This document shows positions 8,626 through 15,660 of a stretch of DNA of 64,000 bases, piece after piece. Source of the DNA: Actinomadura sp. WMMA1423 (GTDB lineage Bacteria > Actinomycetota > Actinomycetes > Streptosporangiales > Streptosporangiaceae); contig NZ_CP041244.1 in NCBI RefSeq assembly GCF_006547145.1, positions 8,246,001 to 8,310,000 on the forward strand. Reading direction: 5' to 3'. Position 1 is the stretch's first letter. Every line of letters starts with the position of its first letter. The position numbers and the translations under genes are program-made. The notes beneath the pieces were generated by a model that was given only the letters and a program-made list of their open reading frames with translations, was not told the DNA's origin and ran no database searches.

Positions 8626-8655
8626 AGGGCCGGGCCGCTCGCGCGGCCCGGCCCT
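8626..8655 (-). terminator. Hairpin between inositol phosphate synthase and acyltransferase genes
   Basis: A perfect 13-bp inverted repeat with a 4-nt loop (arms 8626-8638 and 8643-8655) lies downstream of the INO1 stop and 42 nt upstream of the acyltransferase start. It may terminate or attenuate, so the acyltransferase could be read at a lower level or from its own promoter. Confidence 0.65.
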
Positions 8656-8680
8656 GGTCACAGATGTCCGGGTCGCGCCG

Positions 8681-9787
8681 TCACCGGCCGGCCCCGCCGC
8701 CGATCCAGCGGACGAGGCGCTCGCGGGCGATCTGGTCGGACTCCTGGGCGACCGCGCGCGGCGGCGCCTTGAACAGCCACGCCGACACCCACTCGTCGAC
8801 GGCGGTGTCGCCGCGGTCCATGGCCAGCTTGGCGATCCGTGCCGCGTCGATGACGACCCCCGCCGAGTTCGGCGAGTCCGGGACGGTGAGCTGGATCTCC
8901 ATCTCGATCGGCGCGCCGCCGAAGCCGCGGCCCTCGCAGCGGATGAACGCCTTCTTGGTGTCGCCGAGGAACCGCACGTAGTCCGACGGCCCGATGTGGA
9001 CGTCGTCGCCGCCGAGCTCGCCGTCGTAGGCGTCGGTGACCGCCGAGGTCTTGGACTCGCGCTTGGAGGCGAGGCGGTCGCGCTCCAGCATGTTGTAGAA
9101 GTCCATGTTGCCGCCGACGTTCAGCTGGTACGTCCGGTCCAGGGTGATGCCCCGGTCCGAGAACGCCCGCACCAGCACCCGGTGCAGGTAGGTGGCGCCG
9201 AGCTGCGACTTGATGTCGTCGCCGATGAGCGGCAGGCCCGCGGCGCGGAACCGGTCGCGCCACTCGTCCCGGCGGGCGATGAACACCGGCACGTTGTTGA
9301 CGAACCCGACGCCCGCCTCCAGCGCGACACCGGCCCACCACTCGGTCGCCTCCTGCGAGCCCACGGGCAGGTAGTTGAGCAGGACGTCGACCTTCGCGGC
9401 CCGGACCTGCGCGACGGTCCCGGCGCGGTCGCCCGCGGAGTCGCCCGCCACGGTGACCCGCTCCCGGTACCGGGCGCCGGCGCCGTCCAGCGTCGGGGCG
9501 CGGAGCACGCGCACGTCGGCGCCGACGGGCAGCAGGTCGCCGCCGATGCCGACGGGGAGGTTCTGGCCGGCGGCGCGGGCCGTCCACAGGTCCTTGCCGA
9601 CCTTCTCGACGTCGACGTCCCAGGCGGCGACGGGTTCCAGGGCGCCGGCGCCGTAGGGGCCGACCTCGGGGAACATCAGCCCGGCCGGCGAGCCGGAGGC
9701 GGAGCGGTAGTGGGCCGTGCCCTCCAGCAGGGCGCGGGCGCAGTTCCCGACGCCGATGACGCCGACCCGAACGAGGGGAGTATCCAT
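8681..9787 (-). CDS. ino1: Inositol-1-phosphate synthase
   Basis: A 368-residue actinobacterial-type myo-inositol-1-phosphate synthase, which converts glucose 6-phosphate to inositol 1-phosphate with bound NAD. The Rossmann fingerprint is VIGVGNCARALLEG. The family core follows: KSQLGATYLHR carries a catalytic lysine, then NVGGNMDFYNM and SKRESKTSA. The stop of the upstream aminotransferase ends one base before this ATG, so the two are co-transcribed. Placement between an aminotransferase and an acyltransferase inside a PKS cluster argues for a dedicated cyclitol supply rather than phospholipid or mycothiol synthesis. No inositol monophosphatase was seen in the window, so that step must come from outside or be done by another phosphatase. 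Confidence 0.93.
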   Translation of the reverse strand: MDTPLVRVGVIGVGNCARALLEGTAHYRSASGSPAGLMFPEVGPYGAGALEPVAAWDVDVEKVGKDLWTARAAGQNLPVGIGGDLLPVGADVRVLRAPTLDGAGARYRERVTVAGDSAGDRAGTVAQVRAAKVDVLLNYLPVGSQEATEWWAGVALEAGVGFVNNVPVFIARRDEWRDRFRAAGLPLIGDDIKSQLGATYLHRVLVRAFSDRGITLDRTYQLNVGGNMDFYNMLERDRLASKRESKTSAVTDAYDGELGGDDVHIGPSDYVRFLGDTKKAFIRCEGRGFGGAPIEMEIQLTVPDSPNSAGVVIDAARIAKLAMDRGDTAVDEWVSAWLFKAPPRAVAQESDQIARERLVRWIGGGAGR

Positions 9788-9788
9788 G

Positions 9789-10880
9789 TCAGCTTCCTAT
9801 GATCGTTTCTAGGATGCGGCAGACCTGCTCTACCTCATCGTCGTTCCACGTCAGCGGCGGCGCGGCCTCGGTGCCGAGGCACAGCGTGCCCGCCGCCGCG
9901 GCCTCGGCCACCGGCGCGCCCGCCGAGCCCCCGAAGACCGGATGGTGGTGCAGCGGGACCAGGCCCCAGCGGTGCGTCGGCACCCCCGCCCGCGCGAGGG
10001 CGCCCTCCATCCGGGCCGCCTCCTGCGGCGCCCACCCGGGCGCCCCGAAGCGGATCTTGTGCCAGGCGGGCTCCGCCGCGTCCCCGGCCCGCTGCCGCCA
10101 CAGCCCGGTCCGGTCCAGCGCCTCGTGGACGCGGGCGGTGACGGCGCGGGCCCGCGCCGCCCACCGGTCCAGGCCGTCCAGCCGGTGCGCGACCATGGCC
10201 ATGCTCAGCTCGGACGGGCGCCAGTTGTGCCCGCCGGCCCGCACCACGGCCGCGTTCGAGCGCGACCTCCCGGCGGGGACGCCGTAGTCCCGCAGCTCCC
10301 TGAGCCGCTCCGCGAGCCCGGCGTCGCCCGTGGTGACGGCGCCGCCGTCGGGCGCGGCGATCAGCTTGGCGGAGGAGAACGACCAGGCGTGCGTCCCGGC
10401 CGCACCCACGTGCCGGCCGGACAGGAGGCTCCCGATGGACTGGCACGCGTCGGTCAGCACGGGACGGCCGTCCACGCGGACGCGGTCCAGCCCGTGGGGG
10501 ACTCCGTGCAGGTCGACGGCGAGGACCATGTCGGCCTCGGGCAGGCCGTCCGCCAGGTTGAGGGTCCGCGGATGGACGTCGGCGAACGCCATGCGCGCGC
10601 CGATGTGCGCGGCCCCGGTGACGGTCCCGGCGAACGTCAGCGCCGGGACCGCCAGGCGGGTGCCGCGGACGCACCCCATCGCGTGGAGCGCGGCGTGCAG
10701 CGCCGAGGTGCAGCTGTTGAACGCCACCGCGTGGGGGGCGCCGGTCAGCCGCTCCATGCGGCGCTCGACCTCGGCGGTCCAGGGCCCGTCCGTCCAGGTC
10801 CGCGAGCGCGCCACCTCGCAGAGGAGCTTCAGCTCCTCCTCGGCGGGCTCCGGAGGCCAGCGCCGCTGCCGCAGCTCCAT
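9789..10880 (-). CDS. DegT/DnrJ/EryC1 family PLP aminotransferase
   Basis: A 363-residue sugar/cyclitol aminotransferase of the DegT family. The PLP lysine is in FSSAKLIAAPDGGAV, preceded by the Asp-containing LTDACQS motif. The N-terminal block has NSCTSALHAALHAMG, the phosphate-binding region. It would transfer an amino group, usually from Gln or Glu, to a keto-sugar or keto-cyclitol. It lies one base from INO1 in the same operon, so an inosose derivative is the likely substrate. It is clearly distinct from the second aminotransferase at 18631, so two different amination steps, or one amination plus a dehydration or isomerisation, are possible. The exact keto substrate cannot be read from sequence. 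Confidence 0.85.
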   Translation of the reverse strand: MELRQRRWPPEPAEEELKLLCEVARSRTWTDGPWTAEVERRMERLTGAPHAVAFNSCTSALHAALHAMGCVRGTRLAVPALTFAGTVTGAAHIGARMAFADVHPRTLNLADGLPEADMVLAVDLHGVPHGLDRVRVDGRPVLTDACQSIGSLLSGRHVGAAGTHAWSFSSAKLIAAPDGGAVTTGDAGLAERLRELRDYGVPAGRSRSNAAVVRAGGHNWRPSELSMAMVAHRLDGLDRWAARARAVTARVHEALDRTGLWRQRAGDAAEPAWHKIRFGAPGWAPQEAARMEGALARAGVPTHRWGLVPLHHHPVFGGSAGAPVAEAAAAGTLCLGTEAAPPLTWNDDEVEQVCRILETIIGS

Positions 10881-10911
10881 CAGCGGGCGCCCCCGCCGCA
10901 GGGGCCCGCGC

Positions 10912-11190
10912 TCACCGGGACGCCTCGTTCTCGGCGGCGGTCCTGATGAGGAAGTCCGCCAGCCGGTCGATGGTCGGGTGGTCCCAGGCCAGGGTGGGCT
11001 CCACGACGAGGCCCATCTGGTCCTCGATGTCGTCGCAGAGCGTCAGCGCGGCCATCGAGTCCAGCCCCTGCGCCTCGAACGTCGCCTCGGCGTCGATCTC
11101 GGACGCGTCCTTCTCCAGGTACTCGGCGATCCGCTGGATGAGCCACGCCCGCAGCTCGGCGGCGGATGTCGTAAGGGTCGAGCCCGTCAT
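10912..11190 (-). CDS. Acyl carrier protein
   Basis: A 92-residue free carrier protein. The phosphopantetheine serine is in GLDSMAALTL, with helix residues LIQRIAEYLEKDASEID before and a type I PKS-like HPTIDRLADFL after. It would carry the growing acyl chain for the discrete KS pair and free AT, or the finished chain for the condensation protein at 17105. The ATG is preceded by AAGGAGG at ideal spacing. It is the first gene of the leftward operon ACP-aminotransferase-INO1-(AT), diverging from the LuxR regulator. Confidence 0.92.
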   Translation of the reverse strand: MTGSTLTTSAAELRAWLIQRIAEYLEKDASEIDAEATFEAQGLDSMAALTLCDDIEDQMGLVVEPTLAWDHPTIDRLADFLIRTAAENEASR

Positions 11191-11455
11191 GGGGCCTCCT
11201 TGCCTCGCTCGTCTGGTCTCGGCTGAGAGCCGATTCCCGGCGATTGTCGCCACCATTTCCAGGACGACGTCACCCCTGACCAGCCGCGCTTGTGCACTGC
11301 CTGGATGGGCATACCTGGAAAACGCGACTCCACCACCACGAAAAAGCCGCCCCATGGCTGGAAGACGACAACGCTCTGGTCTGGGCCCTGGCTGTCGCTT
11401 TACATGGCTGATGGCCCGCACGAACGGGCGCACGATCCGCCATGAGGGAGTGAGC
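11191..11455. promoter_or_regulatory. Divergent promoter region, ACP operon and LuxR regulator
   Basis: These 265 bp contain no convincing gene. Promoters for the leftward ACP operon and the rightward regulator must lie here. A GGGCATACC string near 11306 partly matches the GGCATGCCC core of the shared cluster element. TTTACAT near 11399 is a possible rightward -10. Confidence 0.4.
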
Positions 11456-12118
11456 GTGAGCATGACCGAGAACGTCGCGACCGCCTGCCTGAACGTCGTG
11501 ATCTATGTGGACAACGTTGTGGTCGGGCGCGGGCTGGAGGCCGTGCTGGACCTGCTGCCGAGCGTGGGCACCGTCAGGCACTGCGCGAACCGGCGCGCGG
11601 CGGAGGCCGCCGTCGCCGGGGGAGGCGTCGACGTGCTCGTGGTGACGAGCGCGGAGGGGCCGGCGGCCGCGGAGCTCACCGCCGCGCTGCCGCGCACGAA
11701 GGTGCTGATGCTGCTGGACGAGGTGGAGGCGTCCGGGTCCTCGTTCGGCGGCGCGGCCCTCGCCGACGGGTTCCTCATCCAGCAGGACCTGACCCCGCCG
11801 GACCTCGGTGAGGCGCTGAACCGGATGATGCTCGGCGAGATGCCGATGCCCGCCCGGGTGGGCCGGGAGCTGCTGGCGCGCGCCGGCTCGCCGGTGCCGC
11901 CCGGGTCGGTGCGGCCCGCGGTGCTGACGCCGCGCGAGAACGAGACCCTCGCGCTGCTGGCCGAGGGGCTGAGCAACAAGCAGATCGCCCGCCGGCTGTC
12001 GATCTCCGACCACGGGGCCAAGCGGCTCGTCACGAGCGTCATGCTCAAGCTCGGCGCCCCGAACCGGACCGCCGCCGTGGTGATCGCCATCAGGCAGGGG
12101 ATGATCTCGGCGGCATAG
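11456..12118 (+). CDS. LuxR-family transcriptional regulator, probable cluster regulator
   Basis: A 220-residue protein with a C-terminal LuxR/GerE helix-turn-helix (LTPRENETLALLAEGLSNKQ, then IARRLSISDHGAKRLVTSVM). The N-terminal 130 residues have a receiver-like alternation (NVVIYVDNVVVGRGL, VDVLVVTSAEG) but no obvious phospho-acceptor Asp arrangement, so it may be an atypical, phosphorylation-independent receiver. The GTG at 11456 is chosen because GAGGGAG lies five nt upstream; ATG 11462 is the alternative. It is the only regulator inside the PKS/cyclitol cluster and is divergent from the ACP operon, so it is the best candidate for pathway control. Inducing signal unknown. Confidence 0.85.
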   Translation: MSMTENVATACLNVVIYVDNVVVGRGLEAVLDLLPSVGTVRHCANRRAAEAAVAGGGVDVLVVTSAEGPAAAELTAALPRTKVLMLLDEVEASGSSFGGAALADGFLIQQDLTPPDLGEALNRMMLGEMPMPARVGRELLARAGSPVPPGSVRPAVLTPRENETLALLAEGLSNKQIARRLSISDHGAKRLVTSVMLKLGAPNRTAAVVIAIRQGMISAA

Positions 12119-12278
12119 CGGCCCGGCCATCCGGACATGCACATCCATCCGGCTGGTCGCGCGTCCATCGGTGCCTTACGCCTCCCGCTCTCCCGGGCCG
12201 AGCATGTGCTGAGCCGGCCCGGGAGACCGCCCGGCCCCACGCAAGCCCCGCGCCGCCGGACCAGGAAGGCCGTTCGCG

Positions 12279-13319
12279 ATGCCGCCAGCCAGGATCACCG
12301 ACATCACCTTCGCCTCGCCTCCCCAGCTCAAGCTGGAGGAGCTGGCCTCGTTCCTGCGGGACGACCCGGGCGGCGCCGCGGTCGCCGAGATCGTGCGCGG
12401 TTCCGCGATCGAGACCAAGGGCATGGCGGTGAACCCGATCGACGAGGATCCCCGGGGCTGGACGACGGCACGCCGGATGGAGCGCGCCCTGGCGGAGGCG
12501 CGCGCGCTCGGACGGGGCGCGATCGGGCGGGCGCTGGAGCTCGCCGGTCTGCGCCCGGACGAGGTCGGCCTGCTGATCACGACGTCCACCACGGTGCACT
12601 CCGCGCCCGGCCTGGACGCTCTCGTGCACGAGACGGGCATGCGGCCGGACACCGAGTTCCTCTCGCTCGGCCCGATGGGCTGCTACGCCGCGATCCCCAC
12701 GCTGGCCGCCTGCCGGAACTGGGTCGAGGTGCACGGCAGGCCCGCGGTGGCGCTGTGCGTCGACCTGTTCTCGCCGCACCTGCAACCGCCGCCGTACGAC
12801 AAGGAGCAGGCGGTCGTGCTGACCCTGTTCGGCGACGGCGCCGCCGCCGTCGTGATGCGGCCCGGCGAGGAGGGGACCGCGGGCCTGGACGTCCTCGATT
12901 CCCGGCTGGTGTCCGTCCCCCGGTACGCGGCCGACCTCCAGGTCCACGTCGGCGACCGGGGGATGCGCATCCGGCTGGCCCCGACCATGCCCGATGTCAC
13001 GGCCTCCGCCGTGGCCGGCCCCGTCGACGGGCTCCTCGCCCGCAACGGGCTCGCGCGGGAGGACGTCGGCTGGTGGGCGGTGCATCCGGGCGGGCGCCGC
13101 ATCCTCGACCGGGTCTCCGAGGAGCTGGACCTTCCACGGGAGTCGGTCGACGAGTCGCGCGCGGTCATGCGCGAGTACGGGAACACCGCGGCGCCCGCCG
13201 TCCTGGCCGTCCTCGGCCGCCTCCAGGACTCCCGGCCCCTCGGGCCGGGGGAGTACGGCGTCGCGATGGCCTTCGGTCCCGGCGCCACGGTCTGGAGCGT
13301 CCTGCTCCGCGGCGCCTGA
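12279..13319 (+). CDS. Type III polyketide synthase (chalcone synthase family)
   Basis: A 346-residue thiolase-fold enzyme with the complete type III PKS triad: Cys135 in LGPMGCYAA, His269 in WWAVHPGGRRIL and Asn302 in REYGNTAAPAVL. The family C-terminal glycine loop is MAFGPGATVWSVLL. Such homodimers use CoA starters and malonyl- or methylmalonyl-CoA directly, without an ACP, giving resorcinols, pyrones, chalcones or acylphloroglucinols. The nearby ammonia-lyase and CoA ligase make cinnamoyl-CoA an attractive starter, but starter choice cannot be deduced. It begins the rightward tailoring operon and has AGGAAGG upstream of the ATG. Coexistence with type I and discrete KS systems in one cluster is unusual. 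Confidence 0.9.
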   Translation: MPPARITDITFASPPQLKLEELASFLRDDPGGAAVAEIVRGSAIETKGMAVNPIDEDPRGWTTARRMERALAEARALGRGAIGRALELAGLRPDEVGLLITTSTTVHSAPGLDALVHETGMRPDTEFLSLGPMGCYAAIPTLAACRNWVEVHGRPAVALCVDLFSPHLQPPPYDKEQAVVLTLFGDGAAAVVMRPGEEGTAGLDVLDSRLVSVPRYAADLQVHVGDRGMRIRLAPTMPDVTASAVAGPVDGLLARNGLAREDVGWWAVHPGGRRILDRVSEELDLPRESVDESRAVMREYGNTAAPAVLAVLGRLQDSRPLGPGEYGVAMAFGPGATVWSVLLRGA

Positions 13320-13387
13320 CCGGGCCGCGCCTCTGAGCCCGAAGCGCACCCTCACGTGAACGCACACACCCACCGGAGGAAGTCGCC

Positions 13388-14032
13388 ATGCTGGAAGTCA
13401 TCGGTGCGGGGTTCGGCCGCACCGGCACGTTCTCGCTCAAGGCCGCGCTGGAGACGCTCGGCTTCGGCCCGTGCCACCACATGCTGGGGCTGCTGGAGCG
13501 CCCCGAGGAGATCCCGCGATGGCGGCGGGCCGCCCGGCCGGGTCCCGCGGACTGGGACGAGGTCTACCGCGGCTACCGGTCGAGCGTCGACTGGCCGGGC
13601 GCCCGGTTCTGGCGCGAGCTGGCCGCGTGGTCGCCGCGGGCCAAGGTGATCCTCACCGTGCGCGACCCGCGCCGCTGGTACGACAGCGCCGCCGCCACCA
13701 TCCACCGCGCCGCCATGGACCCCTCGCCCGCCCCCACCCCGGTGCTCGCCGAGATGCGCGCGATGTCGCGCGAGGTCGTGTGGGACGGGCAGTTCGGGGG
13801 GCGCTTCACCGACGCCGAGCACGCCATGCGCGTCTTCGCCGAGCACAACGAGGCGGTGCGCCGGGAGATCGACCCGGACCGGCTGCTGGTGTTCGAGGTC
13901 GCCCAGGGCTGGGAGCCGCTGTGCGGGTTCCTCGGCGTCCCGGTGCCGGACGTGCCCTTCCCGCGCTCCAACGACCAGGACGAGTTCGGCGCGCTGCTGC
14001 GCGAGCACGTCACCGGCGCAGCGCCGTCCTGA
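13388..14032 (+). CDS. P-loop sulfotransferase family protein
   Basis: A 214-residue member of the bacterial sulfotransferase family that starts directly with the 5'-phosphosulfate loop (GAGFGRTGTFSLKAALE). VRDPRRWYDSAAA serves as the 3'-phosphate-binding motif. The family transfers sulfate from PAPS to hydroxyl or amino groups, although several members of this short subfamily have no proven activity. It sits between the type III PKS and a type II thioesterase, with GGAGGAAG ahead of the ATG, so a tailoring role is plausible. With the ASST-type protein at 15661, two different sulfotransfer chemistries are encoded in one operon. No PAPS synthesis genes are in the window. Confidence 0.8.
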   Translation: MLEVIGAGFGRTGTFSLKAALETLGFGPCHHMLGLLERPEEIPRWRRAARPGPADWDEVYRGYRSSVDWPGARFWRELAAWSPRAKVILTVRDPRRWYDSAAATIHRAAMDPSPAPTPVLAEMRAMSREVVWDGQFGGRFTDAEHAMRVFAEHNEAVRREIDPDRLLVFEVAQGWEPLCGFLGVPVPDVPFPRSNDQDEFGALLREHVTGAAPS

Positions 14033-14064
14033 GCCGCCCGGCCCCGAGCAAGAGGCAGGACCCG

Positions 14065-14799
14065 ATGACCGAATCCGAGACGGGCGGGGCCGGCTGGTTC
14101 CGGCGGTTCCACCCGGCCGCGCCGGACGCGCCGCCGCTGCTCTGCTTCCCGCACGCGGGCGGCTCGGCGAACAGCTACCACAGGCTGTCGCAGGGGTTGA
14201 GCCCGCGGGTCCAGGTCATCGCCGTCCAGTACCCCGGCCGGCAGGACCGCCGCCGCGAGCCGGTGCTCACCGACCTGGCGGAGCTGGCCGGCCTGATCCG
14301 CCGGGAGGTCCCCGCCCTCGGCGCGACCCCCGCCTTCTTCGGGCACAGCATGGGCGCCATGGTCGCCTTCGAGGTGGCGCGCGGGCTGGACGCGCCGCCC
14401 CCGGTGCTGTTCGCCTCCGGGCGCTCGGCCCCCTCGCGCAGCAGGCCGCAGTGCGCGCATCCCATGGAGGACAAGGCGATCCTCGCCGACGTCGAGCGGC
14501 TCGGCGGCACGAACGCCCGGCTGCTGGGCAGCCGGGCGTTCGCCCGGATGATGCTGCCGGTGCTGCGCGGCGACTACCAGGCGATCGACACCTACCGGTA
14601 CCTGCCGGGCCCGCCGCTGCCCTGCCCGGTCGTCGTGCTGGCGAGCTCCGACGACCCGATGACCCCGCTCGACGACGCGCTCGCCTGGCGCGCGCACGGG
14701 GCTGCGGGCGGAGGCTCCCACGTCTTCACCGGCGGCCACTTCTTTCTGGACGCCAACGAGGACCGGATCACCAGGATCATCCGGGACCGCCTGCCGTGA
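14065..14799 (+). CDS. Type II thioesterase
   Basis: A 244-residue alpha/beta hydrolase of the editing thioesterase family found beside PKS and NRPS genes. The N-terminus has LCFPHAGGSANSY, the nucleophile elbow is FFGHSMGAMVAFE, an Asp-containing strand follows (VVLASSDDPMTP), and the His is in GGHFFLDAN. It would hydrolyse stalled or wrongly primed acyl groups from carrier proteins. It is a stand-alone enzyme, not fused to a PKS, and lies in the rightward tailoring operon. Release of the final product is an alternative role if the chain is not transferred by the condensation protein. Confidence 0.9.
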   Translation: MTESETGGAGWFRRFHPAAPDAPPLLCFPHAGGSANSYHRLSQGLSPRVQVIAVQYPGRQDRRREPVLTDLAELAGLIRREVPALGATPAFFGHSMGAMVAFEVARGLDAPPPVLFASGRSAPSRSRPQCAHPMEDKAILADVERLGGTNARLLGSRAFARMMLPVLRGDYQAIDTYRYLPGPPLPCPVVVLASSDDPMTPLDDALAWRAHGAAGGGSHVFTGGHFFLDANEDRITRIIRDRLP

Positions 14800-14832
14800 C
14801 GGCACCTGGTCCCGCCGAGCCGAAAGGACGCC

Positions 14833-15471
14833 ATGGACATCATCGACCCGGCGGTCAGGGAGTACCTGCTCGCCCACTGCCCGCCCCCCGACGACGTGCT
14901 GAAGGAGCTGGCCGCGGAGACGGAGGCGAGGGCCCCCGACATGCACGTCACCCACTACGAGGGCGAGCTGCTCGGCATGCTCGTCCGCATGGCGGGGGCG
15001 CGGCGGGTCGTCAGCGTGGGCGTGTTCACCGGCTACTCCTCGCTGTGCATCGTGCGGAGCATGCCGCCGGACGGCCGCCTGCTCGCCTGCGAGATCGACC
15101 GCAGGTGGACCGACATCGCGGAGAAGTACTGGCGCAGGGCGGGGGTCGCCGACCGGATCGACCTGCGCATAGCCCCGGCGATCGAGACGCTGAGGGCGCT
15201 GCCGCCCGATCCCGTCCTCGACTTCGGCTACATCGGCGCCGACAAGGCCGGCCACCGCCTCTACTACGAGGAGCTCCTCGCCCGGCTGCGTCCTGGGGGC
15301 CTGCTCCTCCTCGGTGACGCGCTGCGCGGCGGGCACGTGGTCGACCGCGCCTGCCACGCGGCGGACGTCGAGGCCGTGCGCGAGCTGAACGACGCCGTCG
15401 TCCACGACGACCGCGTCGACGCCGTCATCCTGCCCGCCGGGGACGGGGCCCTGATCGTCCGCAAGCGCTGA
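14833..15471 (+). CDS. Class I O-methyltransferase homologue with altered metal site
   Basis: A 212-residue protein of the CCoAOMT/COMT family. The SAM loop VVSVGVFTGYSSL and acidic CEIDRRW are kept. Active family members bind Mg through the first Asp of a FIDADK-type motif and a later Asp-Asn pair. Here those read YIGADK (Gly135) and GDAL (Asp162-Ala163), so two of three ligands are lost. A normal metal-dependent catechol methyl transfer is therefore doubtful. It may use another mechanism, bind substrate without methylating, or be decaying. It follows the thioesterase by 33 nt and is part of the tailoring operon. Confidence 0.82.
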   Translation: MDIIDPAVREYLLAHCPPPDDVLKELAAETEARAPDMHVTHYEGELLGMLVRMAGARRVVSVGVFTGYSSLCIVRSMPPDGRLLACEIDRRWTDIAEKYWRRAGVADRIDLRIAPAIETLRALPPDPVLDFGYIGADKAGHRLYYEELLARLRPGGLLLLGDALRGGHVVDRACHAADVEAVRELNDAVVHDDRVDAVILPAGDGALIVRKR

Positions 15472-15486
15472 GCGGCGGCCGCCCCG

Positions 15487-15537
15487 GGCATGCCCGACCG
15501 GGCAGTGCACACGCGCGGCCGCTCAGGGATTATCCGG
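15487..15537 (+). promoter_or_regulatory. Shared upstream element, copy B (arylsulfotransferase promoter region)
   Basis: Copy of the element at 5628..5678, same spacing and about 36 of 51 positions identical. Here the first block is a full 10-bp palindrome, GGGCATGCCC. It lies in the 189-bp gap before the arylsulfotransferase, 123 nt from its start, suggesting a second promoter inside the rightward gene run. Confidence 0.5.
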
Positions 15538-15660
15538 CGGCCCGGGGGCGGCGAGCCTGGTGAACCGGGGAGCAGCGCGACCGCCGGCCGCGAACCGAGG
15601 CGGCCTGGCCGGGCCGGCGCCCCGCACGCCGCTTCCGACCCGAGATCCGAGGAGAGACCT

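Noticed and set aside
1..12118. Enediyne PKS cluster (MIO enzyme plus iterative PKS)
   Set aside because: No enediyne thioesterase or unbl/unbm-type accessory genes are visible, the MIO enzyme is Phe-type, and discrete KS/AT/ACP and type III PKS do not fit.
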